Assembly: GCA_016779565.1 (NCBI GenBank)
Contig: JADHNJ010000026.1
Span: 1-35,569, forward strand
From: Pseudomonadales bacterium
GTDB lineage: Bacteria; Pseudomonadota; Gammaproteobacteria; Pseudomonadales; Azotimanducaceae
Direction: 5' to 3'
DNA length: 35,569 bases
Of this stretch, positions 16,094 to 25,566 are shown in pieces; positions within the stretch are counted from its first letter, which is position 1; every line of letters starts with the position of its first letter. The notes beneath the pieces were generated by a model. That model was not told the origin of the DNA. It ran no database searches and worked only from the letters and a program-made list of their open reading frames with translations. The translations under genes were made by a program, and so were the position numbers.

Positions 16094-16116
16094 CTCGATG
16101 CACTTGGGTTCTGACC

Positions 16117-17643
16117 TCATCGATTGCCCCCTGGGTGGCCAAAAAATTGCAATCCATTTTCGGCAATCTTCGCTGCTTGAATTACCGAGCGGGCTTTGTT
16201 TTGCGTTTCTTTCCACTCCAGATCTGGGATCGAATCCGCGACGACACCCGCGCCGGCCTGCACATGCAATTGCCCAGATTTTATAATCGCCGTTCGAATC
16301 GCAATTGCGGTGTCCATCTGACCCTGCCAAGAGAGATATCCCACCGCGCCGCCAAAGATGCCACGCTTTACAGGCTCAAATGCGTCAATGAGCTGTAAAG
16401 CTCGAACCTTGGGCGCGCCACTTAAGGTGCCAACGGGTAGCGTAGCGCGCAACACATCCATACAACTAAGACCTTCTTTTAACCGGCCGGTGACGTTTGA
16501 GGCGATATGCATAACATGCGCATATCGCTCAATAGACATCATTTCTGAAACTTGAACCGTCCCGGGCTCACACACCCTACCTATATCATTTCGCCCTAAA
16601 TCGATCAGCATCAGATGCTCTGCAAGCTCTTTGGGGTCATTGATCAGTTCCGATTCCATCTTGGCATCATCTTCCGGCGTTTTGCCCCGACGGCGAGTGC
16701 CAGCCAGTGGTCGCACTGTGACTTCACCTTGTTCTAACCGGGCTAAAATTTCTGGCGATGATGACACGATTTGTTCAGCATCGAGATCCATGAAATACAT
16801 ATAAGGCGAAGGATTTAACCCTCTAAGTGCCCTGTATAAATTCAAAGGCTCTGCCTCAAATGCACAAGAAAGCCGCTGGGATAAAATGACCTGCATGCAG
16901 TCGCCGGCCAGTATGTACTCTTTCAGAGCCTCCACCGCGGCTTTGAATTTTGCCTCCGGATAGGAACTGGTAAAGTCTCCATCTTCTAGTTCTGGTGACA
17001 CCAATGGGGCGCGGAACGCTTCAGGGATATTTGCGCGCAAGGCACCTTCCATGGCGTCGAGTCGTAAACCTGCTTCTGCCAATTGCTGATCAGAAGCGTC
17101 ATCGACGTGAGTGATCAGGTGCATCTTGCCCTTGACGTTATCAAAAACAATAACATCGTCAGACACCATTAATACGATGTCTGCCGTCTTTAAATCGTCA
17201 ACCGGCGCTGAGTCTCTGATTTTTGGTTCAACGTATCGGACGGTGTCATAGCCAAAGTAGCCTACCAACCCCCCCGTGTAGTTAGGCATGCCGGGGCAGG
17301 CTGGATAGCTAAAATTGGCCTGCAGCTGCTCAATCTCCGACAGTGGATCGACCACAGTCTCATTACGGACAACTTCTCCTTCGTCGATTTGTACGAGTTG
17401 ATAGCCTGATATCTTAAGAATGCGTCTCGCTGGCAAACCAATAATAGAGTAGCGAGACCACTTTTCGCCCCCCTGGTTAGCAGACTCAAGTAGATAACTA
17501 TAGGGTCCCCGGGCGACTTTTACGTAGCAGGATAATGGGGTTTCAAAGTCCGCGACCAACTCTCGGCTGATTGGTAGATGACGACAGCCGTGGGCGATTA
17601 ATTTAGAAAAATAGTCGGGTGCCTCTAGACCTAGATCGCTCAT
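16117..17643 (-). CDS. trpE: Anthranilate synthase component I TrpE
   Basis: TrpE makes anthranilate from chorismate using ammonia supplied by TrpG; it is the committed step to tryptophan. The 508-aa protein has the N-terminal Trp feedback-site motif LLES (in YSYLLESANQGG), and the chorismate-binding C-terminal half with RPLAGTRRRG, ELAEHLMLIDLGRNDIGRV, PVGTLSGAPK and GAVGY. The length is normal (about 500). ATG 17643 lies 10 nt after the rpe stop, so no leader peptide or attenuator of the E. coli type can precede it. In Pseudomonas gph stands between rpe and trpE; it is absent here. Confidence 0.97.
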   Translation of the reverse strand: MSDLGLEAPDYFSKLIAHGCRHLPISRELVADFETPLSCYVKVARGPYSYLLESANQGGEKWSRYSIIGLPARRILKISGYQLVQIDEGEVVRNETVVDPLSEIEQLQANFSYPACPGMPNYTGGLVGYFGYDTVRYVEPKIRDSAPVDDLKTADIVLMVSDDVIVFDNVKGKMHLITHVDDASDQQLAEAGLRLDAMEGALRANIPEAFRAPLVSPELEDGDFTSSYPEAKFKAAVEALKEYILAGDCMQVILSQRLSCAFEAEPLNLYRALRGLNPSPYMYFMDLDAEQIVSSSPEILARLEQGEVTVRPLAGTRRRGKTPEDDAKMESELINDPKELAEHLMLIDLGRNDIGRVCEPGTVQVSEMMSIERYAHVMHIASNVTGRLKEGLSCMDVLRATLPVGTLSGAPKVRALQLIDAFEPVKRGIFGGAVGYLSWQGQMDTAIAIRTAIIKSGQLHVQAGAGVVADSIPDLEWKETQNKARSVIQAAKIAENGLQFFGHPGGNR

Positions 17644-17653
17644 GGCTGACTGC

Positions 17654-18322
17654 TCACTGCTCTAGTTCCCGGCGCATCGCAGCGATCGTTTGCTGATAAT
17701 CCGAACTGCCGAAGATCGCCGATCCTGCGACAAATGTGTCGGCACCCGACGCGCCAATGGCCGCGATGTTGTCGACTTTAACCCCACCGTCAATCTCGAG
17801 ACGGATATCCCGTCCGCTTTCATCGATCATTTGTCTAATTGACTGTATTTTCTGGTGCGTACTACTGATGAAAGACTGTCCTCCGAACCCTGGATTAATT
17901 GACATAACCAAAATCATATCGAGCTTATCGAGCACGTGATCAAGACAATGAATGGAGGTGGCGGGGTTCAGCACGAGCCCCGCCTTGATCCCTGCAGAGC
18001 GAATCATTTCTAGAGATCGATCGACATGCCTCGAGGCTTCTGGGTGGAACGTAATGAAACTCGCACCGGCTTCAATGAAGTCGCCAATCAAACGATCAAC
18101 GGGTTCGACCATCAAATGCACATCAATATCAGCCTCTATCCCGTAGGTCCGCAGTGCCTGACAGACCATTGGGCCAATCGTTAAGTTTGGGACGTAGTGA
18201 TTGTCCATGACATCGAAATGAATCAGATCTGCGCCCGCGTCTAAGACTTGCTCAACCTCGGCCCCAAGCTGCGCAAAATCTGCCGCCAAAATCGAAGGCG
18301 CTATCCAATTTTCTTGTTTCAT
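17654..18322 (-). CDS. rpe: Ribulose-phosphate 3-epimerase
   Basis: Rpe interconverts ribulose 5-phosphate and xylulose 5-phosphate in the pentose phosphate pathway. The 222-aa TIM barrel contains [31 protein letters not shown] with the metal/catalytic Asp, [18 protein letters not shown] and EIDGGVK with the second catalytic Asp. The frame is open up to 18418, but ATG 18322 gives the correct family N-terminus and has GGGAG about 7 nt before it. It lies between murU (70 nt upstream) and trpE (10 nt downstream) on the same strand, and may supply PRPP precursors in step with trp expression. Confidence 0.96.
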   Translation of the reverse strand: MKQENWIAPSILAADFAQLGAEVEQVLDAGADLIHFDVMDNHYVPNLTIGPMVCQALRTYGIEADIDVHLMVEPVDRLIGDFIEAGASFITFHPEASRHVDRSLEMIRSAGIKAGLVLNPATSIHCLDHVLDKLDMILVMSINPGFGGQSFISSTHQKIQSIRQMIDESGRDIRLEIDGGVKVDNIAAIGASGADTFVAGSAIFGSSDYQQTIAAMRRELEQ

Positions 18323-18392
18323 CGCTGATCTCCCAGACTCTCGGCGGCTTTGCCGACCCTTCCGGATAGCGCAGAAGTTTACAGGAACCAAC

Positions 18393-19064
18393 TCAAGAGG
18401 AACACACGCCTGCGGCAAGATCGCGCTGAACGTCAGCCAATCGATCTTGAGTGCCTATATCCTTCCAATAGCCCTTGAAAACCTCCGCCGTTATAGACTG
18501 AGCTGAAGCGGCTGGAAACAAAACAGAGCGCATTGGGAACACCGTTTCTAGGCTGTCGTGCAGCAACTGAGGATGGATGACACCGATACCTGAGAAGGTG
18601 TACTGGCTACCTGGCATCGCCAACTCGGCATTTAATAAATCAAAATCACCGGCTGGATGATGCTGAGGGTTAGGCACCAACACTAAATGCGCCTTGATTG
18701 GCGAAATTTTTAGTAATGCGCCAAAGTCTAAATCTGTCACCACATCACTGCTGATCATTAAAAAGGGCTCTGAGCCTAATAGCTCTAGTGCTTTTTTCGC
18801 ACCACCACCGGTTTCTAGGACTTGGGTTTCACGTGAATACGCTATCGATAGGCCAAAACGCTGCCCATTGCCCAATCGCTCGGCAATCATTTCTCCGAGG
18901 TAAAAAAGATTTATGACAACTTCCGACACTCCCGCGCGCTTTAACCTTCGCAAATGCCTTTCTATCAAGGTCTCCCCACCAAGAGACACCAGCGGTTTGG
19001 GTTGTGCGCGGGTCAGTTGCCCCATGCGCCTACCGGCGCCAGCTGCCAAGAGTAGCGCCTTCAA
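18393..19064 (-). CDS. murU: N-acetylmuramate alpha-1-phosphate uridylyltransferase MurU
   Basis: MurU converts MurNAc-1-phosphate and UTP to UDP-MurNAc in the cell-wall recycling shortcut that bypasses de novo MurA/MurB synthesis and its fosfomycin target. The 223-aa nucleotidyltransferase has the signature [20 protein letters not shown], a metal-binding Asp in ISSDVV, and a C-terminal KDIGTQDRL. The length fits MurU (about 224) and is shorter than glucose-1-phosphate uridylyltransferases. The start is TTG at 19064, sharing TTGA with the amgK stop. The amgK-murU pair beside lptD is the arrangement known from Pseudomonas, which makes the assignment strong. Confidence 0.92.
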   Translation of the reverse strand: MKALLLAAGAGRRMGQLTRAQPKPLVSLGGETLIERHLRRLKRAGVSEVVINLFYLGEMIAERLGNGQRFGLSIAYSRETQVLETGGGAKKALELLGSEPFLMISSDVVTDLDFGALLKISPIKAHLVLVPNPQHHPAGDFDLLNAELAMPGSQYTFSGIGVIHPQLLHDSLETVFPMRSVLFPAASAQSITAEVFKGYWKDIGTQDRLADVQRDLAAGVCSS

Positions 19065-20068
19065 AGCGCAATCTCTAAAACATCGGCAGGCAACTTAGGC
19101 CCTAGCCAGTTCGCGAAACCTTCAAGCTCGGAATACTTGTTGAGCACGTCCATGATGTATCGCAATACTCTTGGGATATCTTGCAAATATCCTTCCTTAC
19201 CATCACGAAGGTAAAGTCGCGCAAAAATACCTGCGCACTTTAAGTGACGCTGAAGCCCCATCAACTCATAGCGCTTCCGATAAGTTTGAAGATCTCCTAA
19301 ATCAGATAAAAAAGCCGACAAAGCCTTGTGATGGCGCGTCACGAGTTCTGTTTCAAGTTCAGCGTCGCATTCGACGTAACAATCTCTGAGCAGGGACACA
19401 AGATCATACGATACGGGCCCAACAACTGCGTCTTGAAAATCCAGCAACCCGAGGTTGCCGTCTTGAATCACCATTAAATTACGACTGTGGTAGTCGCGAT
19501 GCACAAACCCTTGGGGTTGCGCTAGTGCAGAATCAACCAAAAATTCGCACACCCTGACCCATAACTCAGAGAAGTTTTCCGACAGATCAAGGCCTAGGTA
19601 TTGACTCAAGTACCAATCCGGAAATAGCCAAAGCTCTTCTATCAATTTCGCTTCAGAGTAGGTCGGTACATCACAATTGACGGTTACCAAACTCGCCAGC
19701 TGATCCACCGCCTGCACCCTTAATGCGTCGGCTCTTGCAGACTCGACTCTTAGCTCCGAGAGCAGCTGCCGGTCGCCCAAATCCGTTAATGCTAAAAACC
19801 CAAGAGCGGCTTCCTCAGCTAAAATCCTAGGCACAGCTTGTCCAGCATCGGCAAGTGCTCGGCCGATTCGAAGAAAATCCGTGAGCGGTTCTTTCTCGGG
19901 AGGTGCATCCATAAAAACCCAAGACTCCGATAACTTAGTGCACCTAAAATAGCGTCGAAAACTAGCATCATCCGACACAGGCACAAAGTCCTCTTTAGCA
20001 ATTGGCTGATCAACTGCGACAGGCAGTTGATCAACCCACCGCGCCAATGCTGATAATCTCTGATCCAT
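19061..20068 (-). CDS. amgK: Anomeric MurNAc/GlcNAc kinase AmgK
   Basis: AmgK phosphorylates MurNAc (and GlcNAc) at the anomeric position to feed MurU in peptidoglycan recycling. The 335-aa protein has the APH kinase fold: an N-lobe (SFRRYFRCTKLSESWVFMD), the catalytic loop VHRDYHSRNLM with its Asp and Asn, and LLDFQDA as the Mg-binding Asp motif. The length equals that of known AmgK proteins (about 339). Without context it could be called a generic phosphotransferase, but its coupling to murU and its position divergent from lptD support AmgK. ATG 20068 is 79 nt from the lptD start. Confidence 0.9.
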   Translation of the reverse strand: MDQRLSALARWVDQLPVAVDQPIAKEDFVPVSDDASFRRYFRCTKLSESWVFMDAPPEKEPLTDFLRIGRALADAGQAVPRILAEEAALGFLALTDLGDRQLLSELRVESARADALRVQAVDQLASLVTVNCDVPTYSEAKLIEELWLFPDWYLSQYLGLDLSENFSELWVRVCEFLVDSALAQPQGFVHRDYHSRNLMVIQDGNLGLLDFQDAVVGPVSYDLVSLLRDCYVECDAELETELVTRHHKALSAFLSDLGDLQTYRKRYELMGLQRHLKCAGIFARLYLRDGKEGYLQDIPRVLRYIMDVLNKYSELEGFANWLGPKLPADVLEIAL

Positions 20069-20078
20069 CGGTCTACCT

Positions 20079-20107
20079 TTGAGTTTGCTGTTGCTTCAAG
20101 CGATTAT
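20079..20107 (+). promoter_or_regulatory. Putative lptD promoter in the amgK-lptD divergent region
   Basis: TTGAGT (20079-20084) and GATTAT (20102-20107) are 17 nt apart, each 4 of 6 to the sigma70 consensus, with a start about 33 nt before the lptD ATG. An 8-bp inverted repeat overlaps the -10. I find no sigma-E-type promoter, although lptD and surA belong to the sigma-E regulon in E. coli. Confidence 0.35.
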
Positions 20108-20123
20108 GGCTTATTCTTGAAGC
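20093..20123. repeat. 8-bp inverted repeat in the amgK-lptD intergenic region
   Basis: GCTTCAAG at 20093-20100 and CTTGAAGC at 20116-20123 are perfect inverted copies with a 15-nt spacer. They flank the putative -10 of lptD inside a 79-nt divergent promoter region, so they could form an operator acting on both directions. Confidence 0.5.
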
Positions 20124-20147
20124 TCGGCGAAAACCCTGAACAATTCT

Positions 20148-22457
20148 ATGAAACACCGGTCCTCCCGAATTGCCACGAGTGCCCTTGGTTTGTTTCTAAA
20201 CCTGCTCCTATCCATTTCCTTGGCAAACGCCGATGCAGGCATTCAAAGGGCAAATTGTCCAAAACCCGTTCAGAGTGATGGGCCGACGAACCCAAATCAG
20301 GCTTTCATCAGCGCTTTTCAAGCGACTGTGATCCCCGATCGACGTGCCGATATTGCTGGCGATGTCGTTATTCGAACGAACGCGCTGCTTCTGCAAGCAG
20401 ACCACGCAACCCTTAACTTCGAAACTAATACGCTTAGCCTAACCGATAATGTATCGCTCATAGACCAAGATCTTTGCGTCCAAGGCGACTCGGCGACCGG
20501 TAATTTCTTTGCTGGCCAAGGAGAGATCGCATCGGCGCAATTTTTTCTCCAGCAATCCGATCTGCAAGGCAGTGCTGAACGGCTTGCATTCGTCGATGAT
20601 CAGCGTTTTGCCATCCATGGCAGTCAGATCACCCGCTGTCCCAACGGTGGCGATACTTGGCAAATCGCCAGTCGTCTCGTCGCGGCTGACCGAAGCCAAC
20701 GCAATATCACGATCAAGAATATGGTGCTTCGCATCAAAGACCTGCCGGTATTTTATCTGCCTTATCTCAAAATCCCAGTCAATCAAACAAGACAAAGTGG
20801 TTTCCTACCGTTGTCTGTCGCCCGAGACAATCGCAATGGAATTGAAGCCAAAGCGCAATATTATTGGAGTGCAAAACCCAATCTGGACGCCACAATTGGC
20901 CTCTGGCATCTGGCCAATCGTGGTGAAATTGTACAAGCAGAAATTCGCGGGCTCGGGATTTCAAGTCGAGGCCAGCTCAACGCCGATTTTATGTCTAGAG
21001 ACCGTTTACAGCCAGTTGATCTTAGCGCCGGCAATTTTGGCTACAGTCAAGCAGATCGCGGTATGTTTAGCCTGTTTCACGAATTCCAACATCAAGGTTT
21101 TTCAAGCGCCGTAAAATTTAACAAAGCCTCAGACGTTAACTATTTTAGAGATTTTGCAACGTCTATTGCGCCCTTCAGCCGAGACCTTGGGCCTTTTACC
21201 ACCGATAATCGAGAACGAGAAAGGCAATTACCTGCTCTAAGCCAAAGCATCAGACTGGCATGGACTGGACAGAACCTCAGCGGTCATATTGGTTACCAGG
21301 GTTTTCAAAGCCTTGCGCCTCAGTTCGAGGGGCAACTTAGAAAACGTCCCGAAATAGGGCTTCAATACCAGCATTCTCTGGGTCGCTTACTATTTCGTGG
21401 TATCGGCCTTGTGACGACCTCCGAGGCTCAAGCGTCTAACAACCTTTTGTTTGAGGGCAGGCGAGACCTGCTGCAGACCAGCCTGGCGTATCCTCAAGCC
21501 TTTGACTGGGGCTTTATCGAGTCTACGCTCGGTTTCGAGCAACACGGTTATCACTATGACGCAGCCCAGATCAGCAAGCAGATGATCCGATACCCCTACG
21601 CCACCATAAAAGCGGGTGCCCGGCTTTTAAAAAAAACCCCAAATCAGCCGCTATTAAAGGTACTGGAACCTCTTTTGAAAATTAGCGTAGGTTCTCTTGA
21701 TCACGATCGGTTTTTCCCAATGCTTGATAGCAGCCAGCTGGAACCCACTTTTGATGCTCTATTTCAAAGCCGAGGCGCCCATGGGTTTGATCCCCACTGG
21801 GTCGAAAAAAGCATCACGCTCGGGGTAACCCATCGCTGGATAAACGACCAAACGGGGCAACAGACCTTAGCATTGACCGGAGGGCTGGCACACTTTGGCG
21901 CCCCCAGTGCAAAAGCCCCAATCCATAACTTGCGGCAGCCCTTTTATCTCCGCATTGAGGCATCGCCTAAGCGCATCCTGTCAAGCCAACTTGACTTGAC
22001 GTTCGACCATGAACATGGGGATTTACACTCTGGTTTCTTCAACCTCAGTTACCATCCGAGCCCCAAAGCTGCGCTTAGGGTTCAACATCGATATCGATCC
22101 AAAACCAAACAACAATTTGATGTCGAGGAAAGACTATCAACAGAGGTCACACAACTCGCTGCTACATTGCCGCTAGGCAAGGCTTTTACTATACGAGGCT
22201 TATGGGCTCGGAACAGTCTAGTGAGCAAACATATAGAGTCCCTTGTCGGTGTGTCATACAATGGCTGTTGCTGGTCAGTGGAGACGGCCTTCAGACGGTA
22301 TTATGATCCTCAACTAGCATGGAATGGGACGTCATTTCGAGTTGAGGCTAGAGAACGAAAAGGCGTGTTCCTGACTTTCGAGCTTAAGGGCTTGATGCAA
22401 ATCGGCAGCGATATGGACAAATTGTATAGGGAAATGTTACCCAACATTGGGCAATAA
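20148..22457 (+). CDS. lptD: LPS-assembly outer-membrane protein LptD
   Basis: LptD, with LptE, inserts lipopolysaccharide into the outer leaflet of the outer membrane. The 769-aa precursor has a signal peptide (about 1-29: basic start, hydrophobic LGLFLNLLLSISLANADA), an N-terminal OstA/LptA-like jellyroll (about 50-180), and a long beta-barrel domain to the C-terminus. All four cysteines that form the maturation disulfides are present: Cys37 and Cys164 in the N-domain, and the adjacent pair Cys707-Cys708 (NGCCW) in the last strands. The length is near E. coli LptD (784). It heads lptD-surA-pdxA-rsmA-apaH; surA 87 nt downstream encodes the chaperone that LptD needs. Confidence 0.96.
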   Translation: MKHRSSRIATSALGLFLNLLLSISLANADAGIQRANCPKPVQSDGPTNPNQAFISAFQATVIPDRRADIAGDVVIRTNALLLQADHATLNFETNTLSLTDNVSLIDQDLCVQGDSATGNFFAGQGEIASAQFFLQQSDLQGSAERLAFVDDQRFAIHGSQITRCPNGGDTWQIASRLVAADRSQRNITIKNMVLRIKDLPVFYLPYLKIPVNQTRQSGFLPLSVARDNRNGIEAKAQYYWSAKPNLDATIGLWHLANRGEIVQAEIRGLGISSRGQLNADFMSRDRLQPVDLSAGNFGYSQADRGMFSLFHEFQHQGFSSAVKFNKASDVNYFRDFATSIAPFSRDLGPFTTDNRERERQLPALSQSIRLAWTGQNLSGHIGYQGFQSLAPQFEGQLRKRPEIGLQYQHSLGRLLFRGIGLVTTSEAQASNNLLFEGRRDLLQTSLAYPQAFDWGFIESTLGFEQHGYHYDAAQISKQMIRYPYATIKAGARLLKKTPNQPLLKVLEPLLKISVGSLDHDRFFPMLDSSQLEPTFDALFQSRGAHGFDPHWVEKSITLGVTHRWINDQTGQQTLALTGGLAHFGAPSAKAPIHNLRQPFYLRIEASPKRILSSQLDLTFDHEHGDLHSGFFNLSYHPSPKAALRVQHRYRSKTKQQFDVEERLSTEVTQLAATLPLGKAFTIRGLWARNSLVSKHIESLVGVSYNGCCWSVETAFRRYYDPQLAWNGTSFRVEARERKGVFLTFELKGLMQIGSDMDKLYREMLPNIGQ

Positions 22458-22470
22458 TCGGCCAATTTTA

Positions 22471-22484
22471 CGCCCTGACGGGCG
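22471..22484 (+). terminator. Short hairpin between lptD and surA
   Basis: CGCCC-TGAC-GGGCG forms a 5-bp GC stem 14 nt after the lptD stop. No T-run follows, so it is more likely an mRNA processing or stability element than a terminator. Confidence 0.25.
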
Positions 22485-22544
22485 AAACAGCGATAAAGCC
22501 TTTAGCGCTCTGACAACGACGATAATATGAAAAGGTTATAAAAG

Positions 22545-23822
22545 ATGTTGAATAAGGTCCTTGGCGGCGCCACCTTTGTGCTCTTGAGCTTACCCGTTTT
22601 TAGCCTACCGATCGTTTTGGATGAAGTTGCCGCTATTGTCGACGATGATCTCATCACCACGTCTGAGGTGCGAGATCGTGTGAAGACGATACGAGCTCAG
22701 GCGGCAAAACCGGAGAGCCTACCGCCAGACCAGATCTTAACTGAGCAGATTCTTGAACGGCTCATTGTTGAGAGCCTCCAGCTGCAGATGGCCCGTCGGG
22801 CGGGAGTTCGGGTCAGTGACGCTGAGTTAAATAATGCGATGGCGCGAATTGCAGATCAAAATCAACTCTCTTTGCCTGAGTTTCGTGAGGCCCTTGCCAA
22901 AGATGGTATATCTTATCGAACCATGCGAGGCCAGATAGAAAGAGAAATCATGATCGGACGGGTACAGCAAGGTGTTGTAAACAGTCGCATCGAGATCAGT
23001 GAGCAGGCGATCTCCGACTTTCTCAATTCAGAGGCTGGTAAAGAATTGACCGCCGACGAGTTTCGTGTGGGTCACATATTGCTCGCGACAGATTCTGATA
23101 TGAACCAGGCACAAATCCAAACCATCCGGGCAAACGCCCAATCTTTGGTAGATCGTTTACGAGCAGGAGACGACTTCGCGGCAGCAGCCATGGAGCAGTC
23201 AGCAGGTAAAAATGCTTTAGAAGGCGGGGATTTGGGATGGCGTAAACCTAATGCGCTACCAACGCTTTTTGCCGACCTTGCCATATCCTTGGGTGACCAA
23301 GAGATCGCTGGGCCCATTCAAAGTGGCTCTGGGTTCCACATCATCAAACTTCTCGCGAAACGAGGTGCTACGGCGCAAGGCATGGTAGATCAGACCCGTG
23401 TCCGGCATGTGCTGATTAATCCCAACGAAATTCGATCGGTTGATGAGGCGAGGGAACTTGCAGAAAGCCTCAGAGACGAGATTCTTGCTGGTAGGCCCTT
23501 TGAAGAAGTTGCGAGACTATATTCTGAGGATCCGGGTTCTGCGCTGAAAGGTGGCGACCTTGGCTGGAGCTCCGGTGATGAATTTGTGGGACCTTTTGAA
23601 CAAGCGTTATCAGCAACTGAGCTCAATCAAATTAGCCCAGTTTTCCAGAGCGAATTCGGTTTCCACTTTTTAGAGGTCACGGGGCGACGCACCGAGGATT
23701 TCAGCGAAACCTTTAAACGCAACCAGGCTGCCAACTTTCTACGAAACCGTTCTTTTGATGAAGAAGTCGATACCTGGATTCGAGAAATAAGGGAAGACGC
23801 GTTTGTCGAAATCAAAATCTGA
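22545..23822 (+). CDS. surA: Periplasmic chaperone and peptidyl-prolyl isomerase SurA
   Basis: SurA carries unfolded outer-membrane proteins, LptD among them, through the periplasm to the BAM complex. The 425-aa precursor has a signal peptide (about 1-22, LGGATFVLLSLPVFS), the N-terminal chaperone module beginning LDEVAAIVDDDLITTSE, and two parvulin domains. Parvulin 1 is at about 165-265 (FRVGHILLATDS...EGGDLGWRKPN) and parvulin 2 at about 278-380 (TRVRHVLINPNE...GGDLGWSSGDEF). A short C-terminal helix completes the core. The length equals that of E. coli SurA (428). ATG 22545 has AAGG at 22532-22535. The 3' end overlaps pdxA by 20 nt. Confidence 0.97.
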   Translation: MLNKVLGGATFVLLSLPVFSLPIVLDEVAAIVDDDLITTSEVRDRVKTIRAQAAKPESLPPDQILTEQILERLIVESLQLQMARRAGVRVSDAELNNAMARIADQNQLSLPEFREALAKDGISYRTMRGQIEREIMIGRVQQGVVNSRIEISEQAISDFLNSEAGKELTADEFRVGHILLATDSDMNQAQIQTIRANAQSLVDRLRAGDDFAAAAMEQSAGKNALEGGDLGWRKPNALPTLFADLAISLGDQEIAGPIQSGSGFHIIKLLAKRGATAQGMVDQTRVRHVLINPNEIRSVDEARELAESLRDEILAGRPFEEVARLYSEDPGSALKGGDLGWSSGDEFVGPFEQALSATELNQISPVFQSEFGFHFLEVTGRRTEDFSETFKRNQAANFLRNRSFDEEVDTWIREIREDAFVEIKI

Positions 23823-24789
23823 GCTACCGATTGCCATTACCCCAGGGGAACCTGCCGGCATCGGTTTAGACGTCTGTCTACTCGCCGACCCTGAATTGCC
23901 CAAGCATCTTCAGCGCTTTTACATCGCTGACCCGGAGGCAGTACAGGCGCGAGCAAATGAACTCAGGCTTAAAATTTCAGTCAATCTGTTGACAGATTTC
24001 ACGGACTACGATCGAAATAGCCTCAATGTCATGCCGATCCCATTGGGATACCGTCCGGTACCCGGTCAACTCGATACGCGCTCTGGCCCCTACGTCATTG
24101 CTTGCTTAGAAAAAGCGGTAAGCCTTTGGACACAAGACCAGATAAGAGCTTTGGTAACCGGCCCCATTCAAAAATCCCTCGTCAACGATAGCGGGCTGCC
24201 TTTCTCGGGCCATACTGAATGGCTGGCGCAACGAACGGCCACCCCCCAGGTGGTTATGATGCTTGTTTCAGGTGATCTGAAAGTCGCTTTGGTCACAACG
24301 CATCTGCCCCTCGCACAGGTACCCAAAGCAGTCACCCGAGAGGCGGTGATGTCAACCATCGACATCACGTTAGCGGCGCTTGAGCAACAATTTGGCATTA
24401 AAACACCACGCCTTGCGGTCTGTGGATTAAATCCCCACGCTGGCGAGGGTGGCCACCTTGGCTCTGAGGAAATCGAGGTGATCCAACCTGCAATGGCAGC
24501 ACTCAGAGCGCAAGGCAAAACCCTCATCGGTCCCTTACCAGCAGACACCGCTTTTACGCCTCACATTCTTAACCAGTGCGACGCCGTCATCGCCATGTAT
24601 CATGATCAAGGGCTTCCGGTATTGAAACATCATGGCTTCGGCGACGCCGTTAATGTTACTTTGGGTTTACCCTTCATCCGAACGTCAGTTGACCATGGCA
24701 CAGCCCTTGACTTGGCTGGACACGGTCAGGTTGACCCCGGCAGTCTTGTCGCAGCAGTCACGCTGGCCCATAGCTTGCAGCGGCCCTAG
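23803..24789 (+). CDS. pdxA: 4-hydroxythreonine-4-phosphate dehydrogenase PdxA
   Basis: PdxA oxidises 4-phosphohydroxy-threonine using NAD in pyridoxal 5'-phosphate synthesis; the product is joined by PdxJ. The 328-aa protein (E. coli 329) has the N-terminal ITPGEPAGIG, LVTGPIQKS, FSGHTEWLA with a metal-binding His, LNPHAGEGG and the metal-site loop MYHDQGLPVLK, then VDHGTALDLAG. The start is TTG 23803, inside the end of surA, with AGGGAAG at 23790-23796 as a good ribosome binding site; no ATG or GTG fits better. Overlap with surA and a direct stop/start junction with rsmA show tight operon coupling. Confidence 0.95.
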   Translation: MSKSKSELPIAITPGEPAGIGLDVCLLADPELPKHLQRFYIADPEAVQARANELRLKISVNLLTDFTDYDRNSLNVMPIPLGYRPVPGQLDTRSGPYVIACLEKAVSLWTQDQIRALVTGPIQKSLVNDSGLPFSGHTEWLAQRTATPQVVMMLVSGDLKVALVTTHLPLAQVPKAVTREAVMSTIDITLAALEQQFGIKTPRLAVCGLNPHAGEGGHLGSEEIEVIQPAMAALRAQGKTLIGPLPADTAFTPHILNQCDAVIAMYHDQGLPVLKHHGFGDAVNVTLGLPFIRTSVDHGTALDLAGHGQVDPGSLVAAVTLAHSLQRP

Positions 24790-25566
24790 ATGATGGCAAC
24801 TAAAGCAAAGCGGCGCTTCGGCCAAAATTTCCTTCAAGATCCCCAAATCATCGATCAAATTGTGGCTTGTATTCAGCCGAATCCTGAGCAATCCCTGATT
24901 GAAATCGGTCCTGGTCGGGGCGCATTGACCAAACCCTTGGCGACGCTCCGATCAGATCTCATTGTCATTGAGCTGGACCGTGACTTAATCCCTAAATTAC
25001 AGGCGTTCTTGCCCGCTACTGCAACCGTCCGACAGGGTGACGTCCTCGACTTTGACTTTGCTGAAATCCCCGGAGACTTATGGATTGTTGGCAACTTGCC
25101 TTACAACATATCAACGCCTTTGCTCTTTCGTTTATTTGCTCTAGGACAAAGAATAAAATCAATGATTTTTATGCTGCAAAAAGAGGTTGTGAATCGACTC
25201 GCAGCTGTTCCCAACCATAAGGATTATGGTCGCCTCACTGTCATGGCACAGTACCATTGCCATATCGAAAAACTCTTGGACGTTCCACCAACAGCCTTCG
25301 ACCCAGCCCCCAAAGTCGATTCCGCCGTGGTAAGTCTTCAACCTCACCAGCGGCCCAATATCGAGGCTGACGATTTATCGATTTTATCCGAACTATTAAC
25401 CGCAGCTTTTGGGCAACGCAGAAAAACGCTAAAAAATTCGTTGGCCAATCTAATATCGGCATCTGCGCTTGAGGACTTGGGCATCAATCCATCTGCTAGA
25501 GCAGAAACCTTATCGGTGGCCGATTTTGTGCGCTGCGCCAACGTCGTCAGCCGGAACCGGCTATGA
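24790..25566 (+). CDS. rsmA: 16S rRNA (adenine1518/1519-N6)-dimethyltransferase RsmA (KsgA)
   Basis: RsmA dimethylates A1518 and A1519 in helix 45 of 16S rRNA, a late check in 30S assembly; its loss gives kasugamycin resistance. The 258-aa protein has the N-terminal KRRFGQNFLQD, SAM-binding EIGPGRGALT, the acidic strand VIELDRDL, catalytic motif IV NLPYNIS and a C-terminal helical domain with FGQRRKTLKN. The length is about that of E. coli (273). Two ATG codons stand in tandem at 24790 and 24793, directly after the pdxA TAG. The stop overlaps the apaH start (ATGA). Confidence 0.97.
   Translation: MMATKAKRRFGQNFLQDPQIIDQIVACIQPNPEQSLIEIGPGRGALTKPLATLRSDLIVIELDRDLIPKLQAFLPATATVRQGDVLDFDFAEIPGDLWIVGNLPYNISTPLLFRLFALGQRIKSMIFMLQKEVVNRLAAVPNHKDYGRLTVMAQYHCHIEKLLDVPPTAFDPAPKVDSAVVSLQPHQRPNIEADDLSILSELLTAAFGQRRKTLKNSLANLISASALEDLGINPSARAETLSVADFVRCANVVSRNRL

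Noticed and set aside
16027..16116. TrpR operator or trp attenuator in the trpE-trpG gap
   Set aside because: The inverted repeat does not resemble the TrpR box, and no Trp-rich leader peptide or terminator/antiterminator pair exists.
18323..18418. Rpe starting at 18418
   Set aside because: The 32 extra residues are not found in Rpe, and ATG 18322 has a GGGAG ribosome binding site.
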